A DNA stretch of 6,856 bases from Cryomorphaceae bacterium (GCA_014384505.1 JACNFT010000057.1:1-6856), one strand, 5' to 3'. Numbered from the stretch's first letter, positions 1 to 6,617 are shown. Numbers and translations are program-made. The notes: generated by a model not told the origin, from the letters alone.

Positions 1-725
1 ATTTCCTCAGTCAATTCCATATTATGAAATACTTGTTGGACATCATCATTTTCCTCTAACAAATCCAATAACTTTAATACTTTTTCTGCTTGTTCTGCAC
101 TTATAGTCTTAAAATTATTTGGAATTCTTTGCAGTTCAGAGTTTATGATTTCAATACCAATTTCCTCTAATTTCGTTTGCATATTGTTAAAGTCAGCATA
201 CTCACAATAAATAGTTATCGCTTCCTCATCAACTTCTAATTCTTCCAAACCACCATCTATAAGCTCCATTTCTAACTCCTCTACATCCATGTTTATGTTT
301 TCAGGGTCAAGGGTAAAAACACCTTTTCTATCAAAGATAAACTCCAATGAACCATTTGTTCCCATAGCTCCATCACACTTGCTAAAGCATGAACGAACAT
401 CAGCTACTGTACGGTTATTATTATTACTTGCACAATCAACAAAAACCGCAACTCCATGTAAAGCATATCCTTCCAATGACATTTCTTCATAATTAGCCGT
501 ATCCTTACTACTAGCTTTTTTGATTGCACGCAATACATTGTCCTTTGGCATATTAGCTGCCTTGGCATTTTGCATTATTTGTCTTAGCCTAGAATTTGTG
601 TCAGGATCAGCTCCACCATCTTTTACAGCCATAACAATATCCTTGCCTATTCTGGTAAAAGTTTTGGCCATTTTCGACCATCTTTTCATTTTTCTAGCTT
701 TCCTGAACTCAAATGCTCTTCCCAT
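1..725 (-). CDS. yebC: YebC/TACO1 (DUF28) family protein, 3' end cut by window edge
   Basis: The reverse strand reads 241 codons from an ATG at 725 to the window edge without a stop. The start MGRAFEFRKARKMKRWSK, then FTRIGKDI (23-30), the DPDTNSRLR segment (40-48), NAKAANMPKDN (53-63) and NNNNRTVADVR (101-111), is the DUF28 signature. Family members run about 235-250 residues, so only a few C-terminal residues should be missing. The family was long called a transcriptional regulator (YebC/PmpR). Its mitochondrial member TACO1 is a translational activator, and recent bacterial work ties YebC proteins to relief of ribosome stalling. A cytoplasmic, ribosome-linked role is therefore my preferred reading. 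The gene begins 10 nt after the lepA stop with no visible promoter or Shine-Dalgarno sequence, so it is probably co-transcribed with lepA. The family call is firm; the molecular role here is inferred. Confidence 0.95.
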   Translation of the reverse strand, partial: MGRAFEFRKARKMKRWSKMAKTFTRIGKDIVMAVKDGGADPDTNSRLRQIMQNAKAANMPKDNVLRAIKKASSKDTANYEEMSLEGYALHGVAVFVDCASNNNNRTVADVRSCFSKCDGAMGTNGSLEFIFDRKGVFTLDPENINMDVEELEMELIDGGLEELEVDEEAITIYCEYADFNNMQTKLEEIGIEIINSELQRIPNNFKTISAEQAEKVLKLLDLLEENDDVQQVFHNMELTEE

Positions 726-735
726 AATTTATCGT

Positions 736-2526
736 TTAATCATCTAGTTTTAAAACAGCCATAAAAGCATTTTGCGGAATTTCAACATTACCTACTTGTC
801 GCATTCTTTTCTTTCCTTTTTTCTGCTTTTCTAACAATTTTCTTTTTCTTGAAATATCCCCACCATAACATTTTGCGGTTACATCTTTTCTTAATGCTTT
901 TACTGTTTCTCTAGCTATAATCTTAGAGCCAATTGCTGATTGAATTGCTATATCAAATTGTTGTCTTGGGATTAATTCTTTTAGTTTAGCACATAATTTT
1001 TTCCCTAAAGCATAAGAATTATCTTTATGTACTAGCGCTGAGAGTGCATCAACAGGATCGCCATTTAACAGGATATCAAGTTTTGCCAATACGGAAGTAC
1101 GGTATTCAATAGGGTAGTAATCAAATGAAGCATATCCTTTAGATACTGATTTTAACTTATCGTAAAAGTCAAATACAATTTCACCTAATGGTATTTCAAA
1201 AGAAAGCTCAACTCTATCGGTTGTTAAATAAACTTGGTTGGTTAATTCTCCTCTTTTTGAAATACAGAGCGTCATTACAGGACCAATAAAATCAGCTTTT
1301 GTAATAATTTGTGCTCGTATATAAGGCTCTTCAACACTTTCCAAAATACTTGGGTCAGGGTAGTCGGAAGGATTATGAATTTCTAGCTTTTTCCCTGCTC
1401 TTGTGTATGCGAAATAGGATACATTGGGAACGGTCGTTATCACGGTCATATTAAATTCTCGTTCTAATCTTTCTTGAACAATTTCCATGTGGAGCATGCC
1501 TAAGAACCCACATCTAAAGCCAAACCCTAGTGCAACTGATGATTCAGGTGCGTAAGTTAAAGAGGCGTCATTTAATTGTAATTTATCCATTGAATTTCTT
1601 AACTCCTCAAAGTCCTCAGTGTCTACAGGATAAATTCCTGCAAATACCATAGGCTTGACTTCTTCAAATCCTTTTACGGCCTCAGTTGCAGGATTTTCAG
1701 CAGTTGTAATTGTATCTCCTACTTTTACTTCTTTCGCATTTTTTATTCCAGATATAATATACCCAACTTCACCCGCTTGCATTGATTTTTTTGGGAATTG
1801 TTTAAGTCTTAAAGCACCAATTTCATCAGCATGATATTCCATGTCGGTAGCCATAAATTTTACTTTTTGCCCTTTTTTTATTTCACCATTAATGATTTTA
1901 AAATAAGCCTCAATACCTCTAAAAGTATTGTAAACAGAATCAAAAATCATAGCCTGTAAAGGAGCGTTTACATCTCCTTTTGGTTGAGGTACTCTCTCTA
2001 CAATGGCAGCTAATATTTCCTCAATACCAACTCCCGTTTTAGCGCTCGCAGGAATAATATCATTATCCTCACAGCCAATCAAATCAATAATTTGATCTTT
2101 CACCACTTCTGGGTCAGCTGAAGGTAAATCAATTTTGTTTAACACAGGAATAATCTCTAGATCATGCTCTAAAGCCAAGTAAAGATTGGAAATAGTTTGT
2201 GCTTGAATTCCTTGTGCGGCATCAACAATTAGTAAGGCGCCTTCACAAGCAGCAATGGAACGAGAAACTTCATATGAAAAGTCAACATGTCCAGGAGTGT
2301 CAATTAAATTCAGAATATAATCTTCACCTTTGTAGGTATACTCCATCTGTATCGCGTGACTTTTAATTGTAATTCCTCTTTCTTTTTCAAGGTCCATACT
2401 GTCCAATAATTGTGCTTCTGCCTCCCTTTCGGTAACGGCTCCAGTAAACTCTAAAAGTCGATCGGCCAAAGTTGATTTACCATGGTCAATATGTGCAATA
2501 ATGCAAAAATTTCTAATTTTCTTCAT
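736..2526 (-). CDS. lepA: Elongation factor 4 (LepA), ribosome-associated translational GTPase
   Basis: This is a complete 596-residue protein, close to the 599 of E. coli LepA. All GTPase motifs are visible: P-loop AHIDHGKS (11-18), switch I RGIT (50-53), DTPGHVD (76-82) with His80 at the catalytic position, NKID (130-133) and SAK (161-163). The beta-barrel domain II follows from about 188. An EF-G-like domain III contains GFRCGFLGMLHMEI (336-349). An EF-G domain V-like part comes next, then the LepA-only C-terminal domain with the basic stretch YGGDISRKRKLLEKQKKGKK (554-573). There is no EF-G domain IV, which separates LepA from EF-G. LepA binds ribosomes and is linked to back-translocation, stalled-ribosome handling or small-subunit biogenesis; the exact role is debated. 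The MKKIRNFCIIAHIDHG start is the family's usual start. It leads a probable two-gene unit with yebC and is divergent from the DUF2061 gene. Confidence 0.98.
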   Translation of the reverse strand: MKKIRNFCIIAHIDHGKSTLADRLLEFTGAVTEREAEAQLLDSMDLEKERGITIKSHAIQMEYTYKGEDYILNLIDTPGHVDFSYEVSRSIAACEGALLIVDAAQGIQAQTISNLYLALEHDLEIIPVLNKIDLPSADPEVVKDQIIDLIGCEDNDIIPASAKTGVGIEEILAAIVERVPQPKGDVNAPLQAMIFDSVYNTFRGIEAYFKIINGEIKKGQKVKFMATDMEYHADEIGALRLKQFPKKSMQAGEVGYIISGIKNAKEVKVGDTITTAENPATEAVKGFEEVKPMVFAGIYPVDTEDFEELRNSMDKLQLNDASLTYAPESSVALGFGFRCGFLGMLHMEIVQERLEREFNMTVITTVPNVSYFAYTRAGKKLEIHNPSDYPDPSILESVEEPYIRAQIITKADFIGPVMTLCISKRGELTNQVYLTTDRVELSFEIPLGEIVFDFYDKLKSVSKGYASFDYYPIEYRTSVLAKLDILLNGDPVDALSALVHKDNSYALGKKLCAKLKELIPRQQFDIAIQSAIGSKIIARETVKALRKDVTAKCYGGDISRKRKLLEKQKKGKKRMRQVGNVEIPQNAFMAVLKLDD

Positions 2527-2552
2527 AAAGAGCGAAAATACATCTTTTCACT

Positions 2553-2560
2553 CAAATACA
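2553..2560 (-). promoter_or_regulatory. Candidate lepA-yebC -7 promoter box
   Basis: On the minus strand these bases read TGTATTTG, one mismatch from the Bacteroidota -7 consensus TAnnTTTG. They end 26 nt before the lepA ATG, a plausible leader length. I see no TTG at the expected -33 distance. The box also forms the left arm of a small inverted repeat (2554-2571). The call rests on position and one motif only. Confidence 0.35.
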
Positions 2561-2571
2561 AGCATGTATTT
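2554..2571. repeat. Short inverted repeat in the lepA / DUF2061 divergent gap
   Basis: Arms AAATACA (2554-2560) and TGTATTT (2565-2571) are perfect reverse complements around a 4-nt AGCA spacer. The element sits between two divergent genes. Its left arm overlaps the candidate lepA -7 box, and its right arm lies where the -33 region of the opposite promoter would fall. It could be an operator-like site. With 7-bp A/T-rich arms in A/T-rich DNA, chance is a real alternative. Confidence 0.3.
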
Positions 2572-2588
2572 TTAAGCAGATATTATAG

Positions 2589-2596
2589 TATATTTG
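2589..2596 (+). promoter_or_regulatory. -7 promoter box (TATATTTG) of the DUF2061 gene
   Basis: TATATTTG is a perfect match to the Bacteroidota -7 consensus TAnnTTTG. It ends 19 nt before the ATG at 2616, so transcription should begin roughly 10-15 nt upstream of the start codon. No clear TTG is visible in the -33 region, which reads as a T-rich stretch around 2567-2573. Confidence 0.6.
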
Positions 2597-2615
2597 TAAA
2601 ACGAAAAGTAAAAAA

Positions 2616-2861
2616 ATGAATAAAATTACAATTAGCAAAAGAAGGCATTTCTTTAAAGCGATCACTTGGAATTTGTTAGCTATGACAACAACATTTTTTA
2701 TATTGTCATCCTTACCCCCCTATTTTGGATTTGAACCTATTGATAAAAGCTCGGTAGGTTGGTTAGTTGCTCTTGATAGAGTTGCGAAATTGATATTTTA
2801 TTACTTTCATGAAAGAACATGGTTTGCGTCAAATTGGGGTATTATTAAGCCTAAAGTTTAA
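2616..2861 (+). CDS. DUF2061 small integral membrane protein
   Basis: This 81-residue protein shows the DUF2061 pattern. A basic N-terminus (SKRRHFFK, 7-14) leads into AITWN (15-19) and a first hydrophobic helix of about 15-33. A loop follows, then a second helix of about 47-64 ending in the family hallmark YYFHERTWF (62-70) and a terminal NWG (73-75). Both ends are predicted to be cytoplasmic, but that is inference. The function of the family is unknown; it occurs as stand-alone small membrane proteins. The start is set by a good promoter box 19 nt upstream and by the normal family length. There is no Shine-Dalgarno motif, only an A-rich leader. Its stop codon overlaps that of the convergent rhomboid gene by 4 bp. 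The family call is fairly sure; no function can be assigned. Confidence 0.9.
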   Translation: MNKITISKRRHFFKAITWNLLAMTTTFFILSSLPPYFGFEPIDKSSVGWLVALDRVAKLIFYYFHERTWFASNWGIIKPKV

Positions 2862-2870
2862 TTAGGCTTA
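2846..2870. terminator. Candidate bidirectional terminator hairpin spanning two stop codons
   Basis: Arms TAAGCCTAA (2846-2854) and TTAGGCTTA (2862-2870) form a perfect 9-bp stem with a 7-nt loop, AAGTTTA. The loop and stem edge contain the stop codons of both convergent genes, DUF2061 (2859-2861) and rhomboid (2858-2860 on the other strand). On + the stem is followed by a TCTTCAGTTTTTA run. On - it is followed by ATAATA, so the U-tracts are weak. The convergent position supports a shared terminator; stem stability is modest. Confidence 0.5.
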
Positions 2871-3529
2871 TCTTCAGTTTTTATTGTATAGTGAAAGTTT
2901 TGGATATTATTTTTTAATAATTTCTCTTCTATCTCTTCATCAATTTCCCACTGATATTTTTTAGGCTTTGGCCCTTCATTTCTGTAAAAGATAGCTACTA
3001 AAATACCAGCTATAAAACCAGATAAATGTCCTTCCCAAGAAATAGGTTCTTTTGTTGGTAGCAATCCCCAAATCATAGAACCATAAAGGAAAATAACCAA
3101 CATAGAAACAGCTGTTAATCTTGGGTTTTTACGAATAATTCCGCTTACTAATAAAAAAGATGCTAAGGCATAAATAAATCCACTAGCCCCAATGTGAAAT
3201 GATGGGCGGCCAATAATCCAAAGCCAGAAGCCTGCAATAAAAAAAAGCCAAACAAAAAGTTGTGTTGCAATTTTACGATAAATTGCAAACAACATTCCAC
3301 CAAGAATAAGAATTGGATAACTATTGTTTATCAAGTGGGTAAAGTCCTTGTGGATAAAAGGAGAAAATAATATACCTTTTAATCCATCAATTGTTTGAGG
3401 AAAAACACCATAACGAACAAAGCTAATTTGAAAATTCACTTCAATAACTTTTATTAACCACATCAGAAGTAAAAACAGGAAGGGAATAAATAATGTGGAT
3501 AGAATTTTCTTTTTTTCTGTTGTATTCAT
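2858..3529 (-). CDS. Rhomboid family intramembrane serine protease
   Basis: The 223-residue protein carries the complete rhomboid active site. Hydrophobic helix 1 is at about 11-30. The HxxxxHxxxN motif has His60, His65 and Asn69 (HKDFTHLINN), the last being the oxyanion-hole position. The nucleophile Ser116 is in GASG (114-117), and the catalytic His168 is in GHLSGFIAG (167-175). Six membrane helices are expected, followed by a charged cytoplasmic tail of about 40 residues (183-223). Rhomboids cleave membrane proteins within or near a transmembrane segment; the substrate here is unknown. I chose the ATG at 3529. An upstream in-frame TTG at 3577 would add 16 residues lacking family similarity, and that TTG fits better as a promoter -33 element. 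The gene is divergent from polA and convergent with DUF2061, so it is probably a single-gene unit. Confidence 0.93.
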   Translation of the reverse strand: MNTTEKKKILSTLFIPFLFLLLMWLIKVIEVNFQISFVRYGVFPQTIDGLKGILFSPFIHKDFTHLINNSYPILILGGMLFAIYRKIATQLFVWLFFIAGFWLWIIGRPSFHIGASGFIYALASFLLVSGIIRKNPRLTAVSMLVIFLYGSMIWGLLPTKEPISWEGHLSGFIAGILVAIFYRNEGPKPKKYQWEIDEEIEEKLLKNNIQNFHYTIKTEDKPN

Positions 3530-3548
3530 AAGCTTAAAATTAATGCAA

Positions 3549-3577
3549 TAAAAGTAATAAATTACAAATTGATTCAA
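3549..3577 (-). promoter_or_regulatory. Candidate promoter of the rhomboid gene
   Basis: On the minus strand a TTG (3575-3577) is followed after 18 nt by TACTTTTA (3549-3556), one mismatch from the -7 consensus TAnnTTTG. The box ends 19 nt before the ATG at 3529, the same distance as for two other promoters in this window. A competing box, TCAATTTG (3565-3572), also has one mismatch but no TTG at the right distance. The element interleaves with the polA promoter on the other strand. Confidence 0.4.
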
Positions 3578-3596
3578 CTATAAAATTGTATTTTTG
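3569..3596 (+). promoter_or_regulatory. polA promoter with -7 box almost touching the start codon
   Basis: TATTTTTG (3589-3596) is a perfect TAnnTTTG -7 box, and a TTG (3569-3571) lies 17 nt upstream as a -33 element. The box ends only 5 nt before the polA ATG at 3602. Transcription normally starts a few nt after this box, so the predicted mRNA would begin at or next to the start codon. The spacer is at the short end of the range known for this sigma factor. Confidence 0.5.
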
Positions 3597-3601
3597 AGAA
3601 T

Positions 3602-6370
3602 ATGAAAGCTGATAAAAAACTCTTCCTTTTAGATGCATTTGCCTTAATATATAGGGCTTATTTTGCATTTGCAAAAAATCCACGAATAAATTCTAAAGGG
3701 CTTGATACCTCTGCCGTTTTTGGTTTTGTGAATACCTTAAATGAAGTTATTAGAAAGGAGAAACCTACACATATTGCGGTTGTTTTTGATACCAAAAAAC
3801 CAACAGAACGACATATTGAATTCCCCGAATATAAGGCCCATAGAGAAGCAATGCCTGATGGCTTGCGTGATGCGCTTCCATATATTGATACATTACTTGA
3901 GGCATACAACATTCCTAAGTTATTTGTAGATGGTTTTGAGGCTGATGATGTAATTGGTACATTGGCAAAAAAAGCTGAGCAAGAAGGCTTTCAAACCTAT
4001 ATGATGACTTCCGATAAGGATTTTGCTCAGTTGGTTTCAGATAATATATTTATGTATCGACCAGGTACTAAATGGCAACCCACCACAATTTGGGGAATTC
4101 CTGAAGTATTGGAAAGGTTTGATATTCAAAGGGTGGATCAGGTGATTGATTACTTAGGGATGATGGGAGATTCAGCTGATAATATACCGGGAATTCCTGG
4201 AATAGGAAAAAAGTCGGCTCAGAAATTTATTAAACAATACGATTCAATGGAGGGGCTTTTTGCAAATTCACATGAGCTAAAAGGAAAAATGAAAGAGAAT
4301 GTTGAGGCATCAGAAGAAATAGGACTGCTTTGTAAAAAGTTGGTTACCATTATTACGGATGTCCCTATTCATTTTGATTCTGAGGATATGCTTTTGGTTC
4401 CTAAAGATGAACAAAAAATTACAAATTTATTTGAAGAATTAGAATTCAGAAATTTGTTACAAAGAATATTAGGGACTTCTTCATCTCAAAATCAGGCAGA
4501 AGTAAAGCCTACTCCTAAAGCAGAAATAGAGGTAAATGCTAGTAGTCAGTTCGATTTATTTACTCAACAGAAAGATATTGCTCCAAAAGAAAGTGTAATA
4601 AGTAATTATGAGTTAGTTACTGAGGAGACTAAGTTAATTAGTTTAGTAAATACTATTACTGAGTCAGGCAGATTTGCTTTCCAAATGATTACAGATACTA
4701 AGGATGCCTTAACAACTAAGATAGTTGGAATTAGTTTTGTTTGTAATGAAAGAGAGGGCTTTTACATTCCCTTCTCTTCAAAAAACTTGATGATAATCAA
4801 AGTTGTTTTTGAAAATAAAAATATTGAAAAGGTAGGGTTTGATTTAAAGTTTGCAATAAAAGTACTTTCCAGTGAAGGAGTCGTAATTGCGGGCAACTTG
4901 TTTGATGTGGAAGTGGCGCATTATTTGCTTCATCCTGATATGAGGCACAGTCTTGATTTGGTTGCTGAAAATTATTTAGAAAAATGGATACTTGATGAAG
5001 TGGATATAATAGGTAAAGGAAAAAATAAATTATTGTTTTCAGCTTTAGAACCAGTCAATATTGTTGATTTTGCATCAGAAAGAGCTAGTATTATTTTTCA
5101 ATTATCGGATATTTTAAAACAAGAAATGCAAGAGGTTGGTGTGTTAAATTTATTTGAAACTATAGAAATGCCCTTGAGTGTTGTACTTGCAAAAATAGAG
5201 AATGAAGGAATTGCTCTGGATGTTGATATGTTAGTGAAGTATAGTAAGGAACTTACTGAAGAATTAATAACACAGACTGCTTTAATATATGAGTTAGCAG
5301 ACCAGGAATTTAATATTGCCTCACCAAAACAACTGGGTGAGATTTTGTTTGAAAAAATGGTGTTGATTAAAAAACCTAAAAAAACAAAATCTGGGCAGTA
5401 TTCTACTTCTGAAGAAACTTTGCTTAAATTAAAGGATGAGCACCCCATTATTGATGCAATTTTAACTTTTAGAGCGATTAAGAAATTGGTATCCACCTAT
5501 GTTGATGCTTTGCCTTTATTAGTTAATAAGGATACGAATAGAATACATACTACTTTTAACCAGTCAGTTGCAGCAACAGGTCGTTTGTCGTCCGTAAATC
5601 CTAACTTGCAGAATATTCCAATACGAACTAAGAGAGGAATGAAAGTTCGTGAAGCTTTTATTGCTAGAGATGAAAATTATATTTTAATGGCAGCTGATTA
5701 TTCTCAGATTGAATTGAGAATTATGGCTTCTTTAAGTAAGGATCAGGGGATGCTTACCGCTTTTAATAATGGAGTAGATATCCATTCCGCTACGGCAGCT
5801 AAGGTATATAAAATACCTGTTGAAGAAGTCGATAGGACTATGCGTTCACATGCCAAGTCTGTAAATTTTGGAATTATATATGGAATTTCTGCTTTTGGAT
5901 TATCACAAAATATTGGCGTTTCCAGAACAGAAGCTAAAGAGATAATTGACAACTATTTTGAAGAGTTTCCTAAGGTAAAGGAATACATGGATTGGTCAAT
6001 TGCACAAGCAAGGGAAAAGGAATATGTGGAAACTGTAATGGGAAGAAGAAGGTACTTAAGAGAAATTAATTCTAGAAATGCTGTGATGCGTGCAGGGGCA
6101 GAACGCAATGCAATTAATGCGCCTATACAAGGTTCGGCTGCTGATATTGTAAAAAAAGCAATGATTGATGTTCAAGCAGAAATGGATAAGAGAGGAATGC
6201 AATCAAAAATGTTATTGCAAGTGCATGATGAATTGGTTTTTGATATGCATAAAGATGAAGCAGATGACTTAAAAGTCTTAGTAAAAGAGAAGATGGAGCA
6301 AGCCATAACTTTAGAAGTTCCTTTAACAGTTGATATTGGTGAAGGAGTAAATTGGCTTGAAGCTCATTAA
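3602..6370 (+). CDS. polA: DNA polymerase I with degenerate 3'-5' proofreading domain
   Basis: This 922-residue protein has three domains, like E. coli Pol I (928), and serves gap filling, primer removal and repair. The 5' nuclease (about 1-290) is intact: Asp11, Asp63, EADD (113-116), SDKD (137-140), GDSADN (189-194) and a helix-hairpin-helix GIPGIGKKSA (197-206). A linker (about 291-335) carries QFDLF (316-320), resembling a sliding-clamp-binding motif. The 3'-5' exonuclease fold (about 336-510) keeps its length, but its catalytic acids are gone: E. coli Asp355, Glu357, Asp424 and Asp501 correspond to Gln361, Ile363, Ala418 and Arg494, and Tyr497 to Phe490. Proofreading is therefore predicted to be absent. 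The polymerase domain is intact: DYSQIELR (699-706, Asp699), O-helix Arg748, Lys752, Phe756 and Tyr760, and QVHDE (873-877, Asp876). The start is the only sensible one, since KLFLLDAFALIYRAY follows directly. Confidence 0.98.
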   Translation: MKADKKLFLLDAFALIYRAYFAFAKNPRINSKGLDTSAVFGFVNTLNEVIRKEKPTHIAVVFDTKKPTERHIEFPEYKAHREAMPDGLRDALPYIDTLLEAYNIPKLFVDGFEADDVIGTLAKKAEQEGFQTYMMTSDKDFAQLVSDNIFMYRPGTKWQPTTIWGIPEVLERFDIQRVDQVIDYLGMMGDSADNIPGIPGIGKKSAQKFIKQYDSMEGLFANSHELKGKMKENVEASEEIGLLCKKLVTIITDVPIHFDSEDMLLVPKDEQKITNLFEELEFRNLLQRILGTSSSQNQAEVKPTPKAEIEVNASSQFDLFTQQKDIAPKESVISNYELVTEETKLISLVNTITESGRFAFQMITDTKDALTTKIVGISFVCNEREGFYIPFSSKNLMIIKVVFENKNIEKVGFDLKFAIKVLSSEGVVIAGNLFDVEVAHYLLHPDMRHSLDLVAENYLEKWILDEVDIIGKGKNKLLFSALEPVNIVDFASERASIIFQLSDILKQEMQEVGVLNLFETIEMPLSVVLAKIENEGIALDVDMLVKYSKELTEELITQTALIYELADQEFNIASPKQLGEILFEKMVLIKKPKKTKSGQYSTSEETLLKLKDEHPIIDAILTFRAIKKLVSTYVDALPLLVNKDTNRIHTTFNQSVAATGRLSSVNPNLQNIPIRTKRGMKVREAFIARDENYILMAADYSQIELRIMASLSKDQGMLTAFNNGVDIHSATAAKVYKIPVEEVDRTMRSHAKSVNFGIIYGISAFGLSQNIGVSRTEAKEIIDNYFEEFPKVKEYMDWSIAQAREKEYVETVMGRRRYLREINSRNAVMRAGAERNAINAPIQGSAADIVKKAMIDVQAEMDKRGMQSKMLLQVHDELVFDMHKDEADDLKVLVKEKMEQAITLEVPLTVDIGEGVNWLEAH

Positions 6371-6371
6371 A

Positions 6372-6590
6372 CTACTCAGCTTTCTTTTCAATAAATAGCA
6401 AGTACAGTACAACAAGTGCAATAACCCCAATAAAAGAAGGGCCTGCCTGTTGGATGTTCCCAACAGGATCCCATCCTAATATCTTTTCTCCTAAAAGTAG
6501 TTGAATAACAACTCCTAAACATAAAAAGGTAAGTGCGGTAGCAGTAAAGTCGACTATGCTTTGGTTTATTTTAGTAAATAATTTTTTCAT
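6372..6590 (-). CDS. Small two-helix membrane protein, function unknown
   Basis: This 72-residue protein has a short basic N-terminus (MKKLFTK), a hydrophobic helix at about 14-34, a loop with GWDPVGNI (39-46), a second helix at about 52-67 and a charged end, EKKAE. I do not recognise a named family. It aligns along most of its length with the partial protein at 6681-6856: shared T-x-L-x-LG (21-26), G34, G39, N45, then F53-x-G55 and the second helix. The two look like tandem paralogues. Evidence that it is real: a perfect TATATTTG promoter box 19 nt before the ATG, a similar neighbouring protein, and a clean two-helix profile. It ends one base from the polA stop in convergent orientation, leaving no room for a separate terminator. 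The ATG start is preceded by A/T-rich sequence without Shine-Dalgarno. Confidence 0.8.
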   Translation of the reverse strand: MKKLFTKINQSIVDFTATALTFLCLGVVIQLLLGEKILGWDPVGNIQQAGPSFIGVIALVVLYLLFIEKKAE

Positions 6591-6609
6591 CTTATTGTTT
6601 TGATGTGGT

Positions 6610-6617
6610 CAAATATA
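6610..6617 (-). promoter_or_regulatory. -7 promoter box (TATATTTG) of the 72-residue membrane protein gene
   Basis: The minus strand reads TATATTTG, a perfect TAnnTTTG match and identical to the box before the DUF2061 gene. It ends 19 nt before the ATG at 6590. No TTG is visible at the -33 distance. It lies directly downstream of the 6630-6661 terminator, which fits a separately transcribed gene. Confidence 0.6.

Noticed and set aside
289..747. Two plus-strand open frames (289-492 and 520-747) opposite yebC
   Set aside because: They lie antisense to the well-conserved yebC frame, have no family resemblance and no promoter box. The 520-747 frame even runs over the lepA-yebC junction.
3530..3577. 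TTG start extending the rhomboid to 239 residues
   Set aside because: The extra 16 residues have no family support. The ATG at 3529 is followed by a typical short polar N-terminus before helix 1, and the TTG lies in a promoter-like position.
3658..3929. Open frames on both strands inside the start of polA (3658-3912 minus, 3741-3929 plus)
   Set aside because: The underlying frame is the conserved 5' nuclease domain of polA; the alternative translations show no recognisable domain.
4670..5086. A frameshift or sequencing error as the cause of the missing PolA exonuclease residues
   Set aside because: The frame is continuous and aligns without gaps around all three motifs, with conserved anchor residues on both sides. 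The losses are separate substitutions far apart.
5098..5952. Minus-strand open frames inside polA (5098-5496, 5743-5952)
   Set aside because: They are antisense to the exonuclease/polymerase region, whose motifs are intact in the plus-strand frame, so these are chance open frames.
6359..6383. Possible terminator after polA (GAAGCT / AGCTTT, 6-bp stem)
   Set aside because: It has a 13-nt loop, one G-U pair and a weak T-run, with the polA stop inside the loop. It is too weak to list, although the one-base gap to the convergent gene leaves no better candidate.
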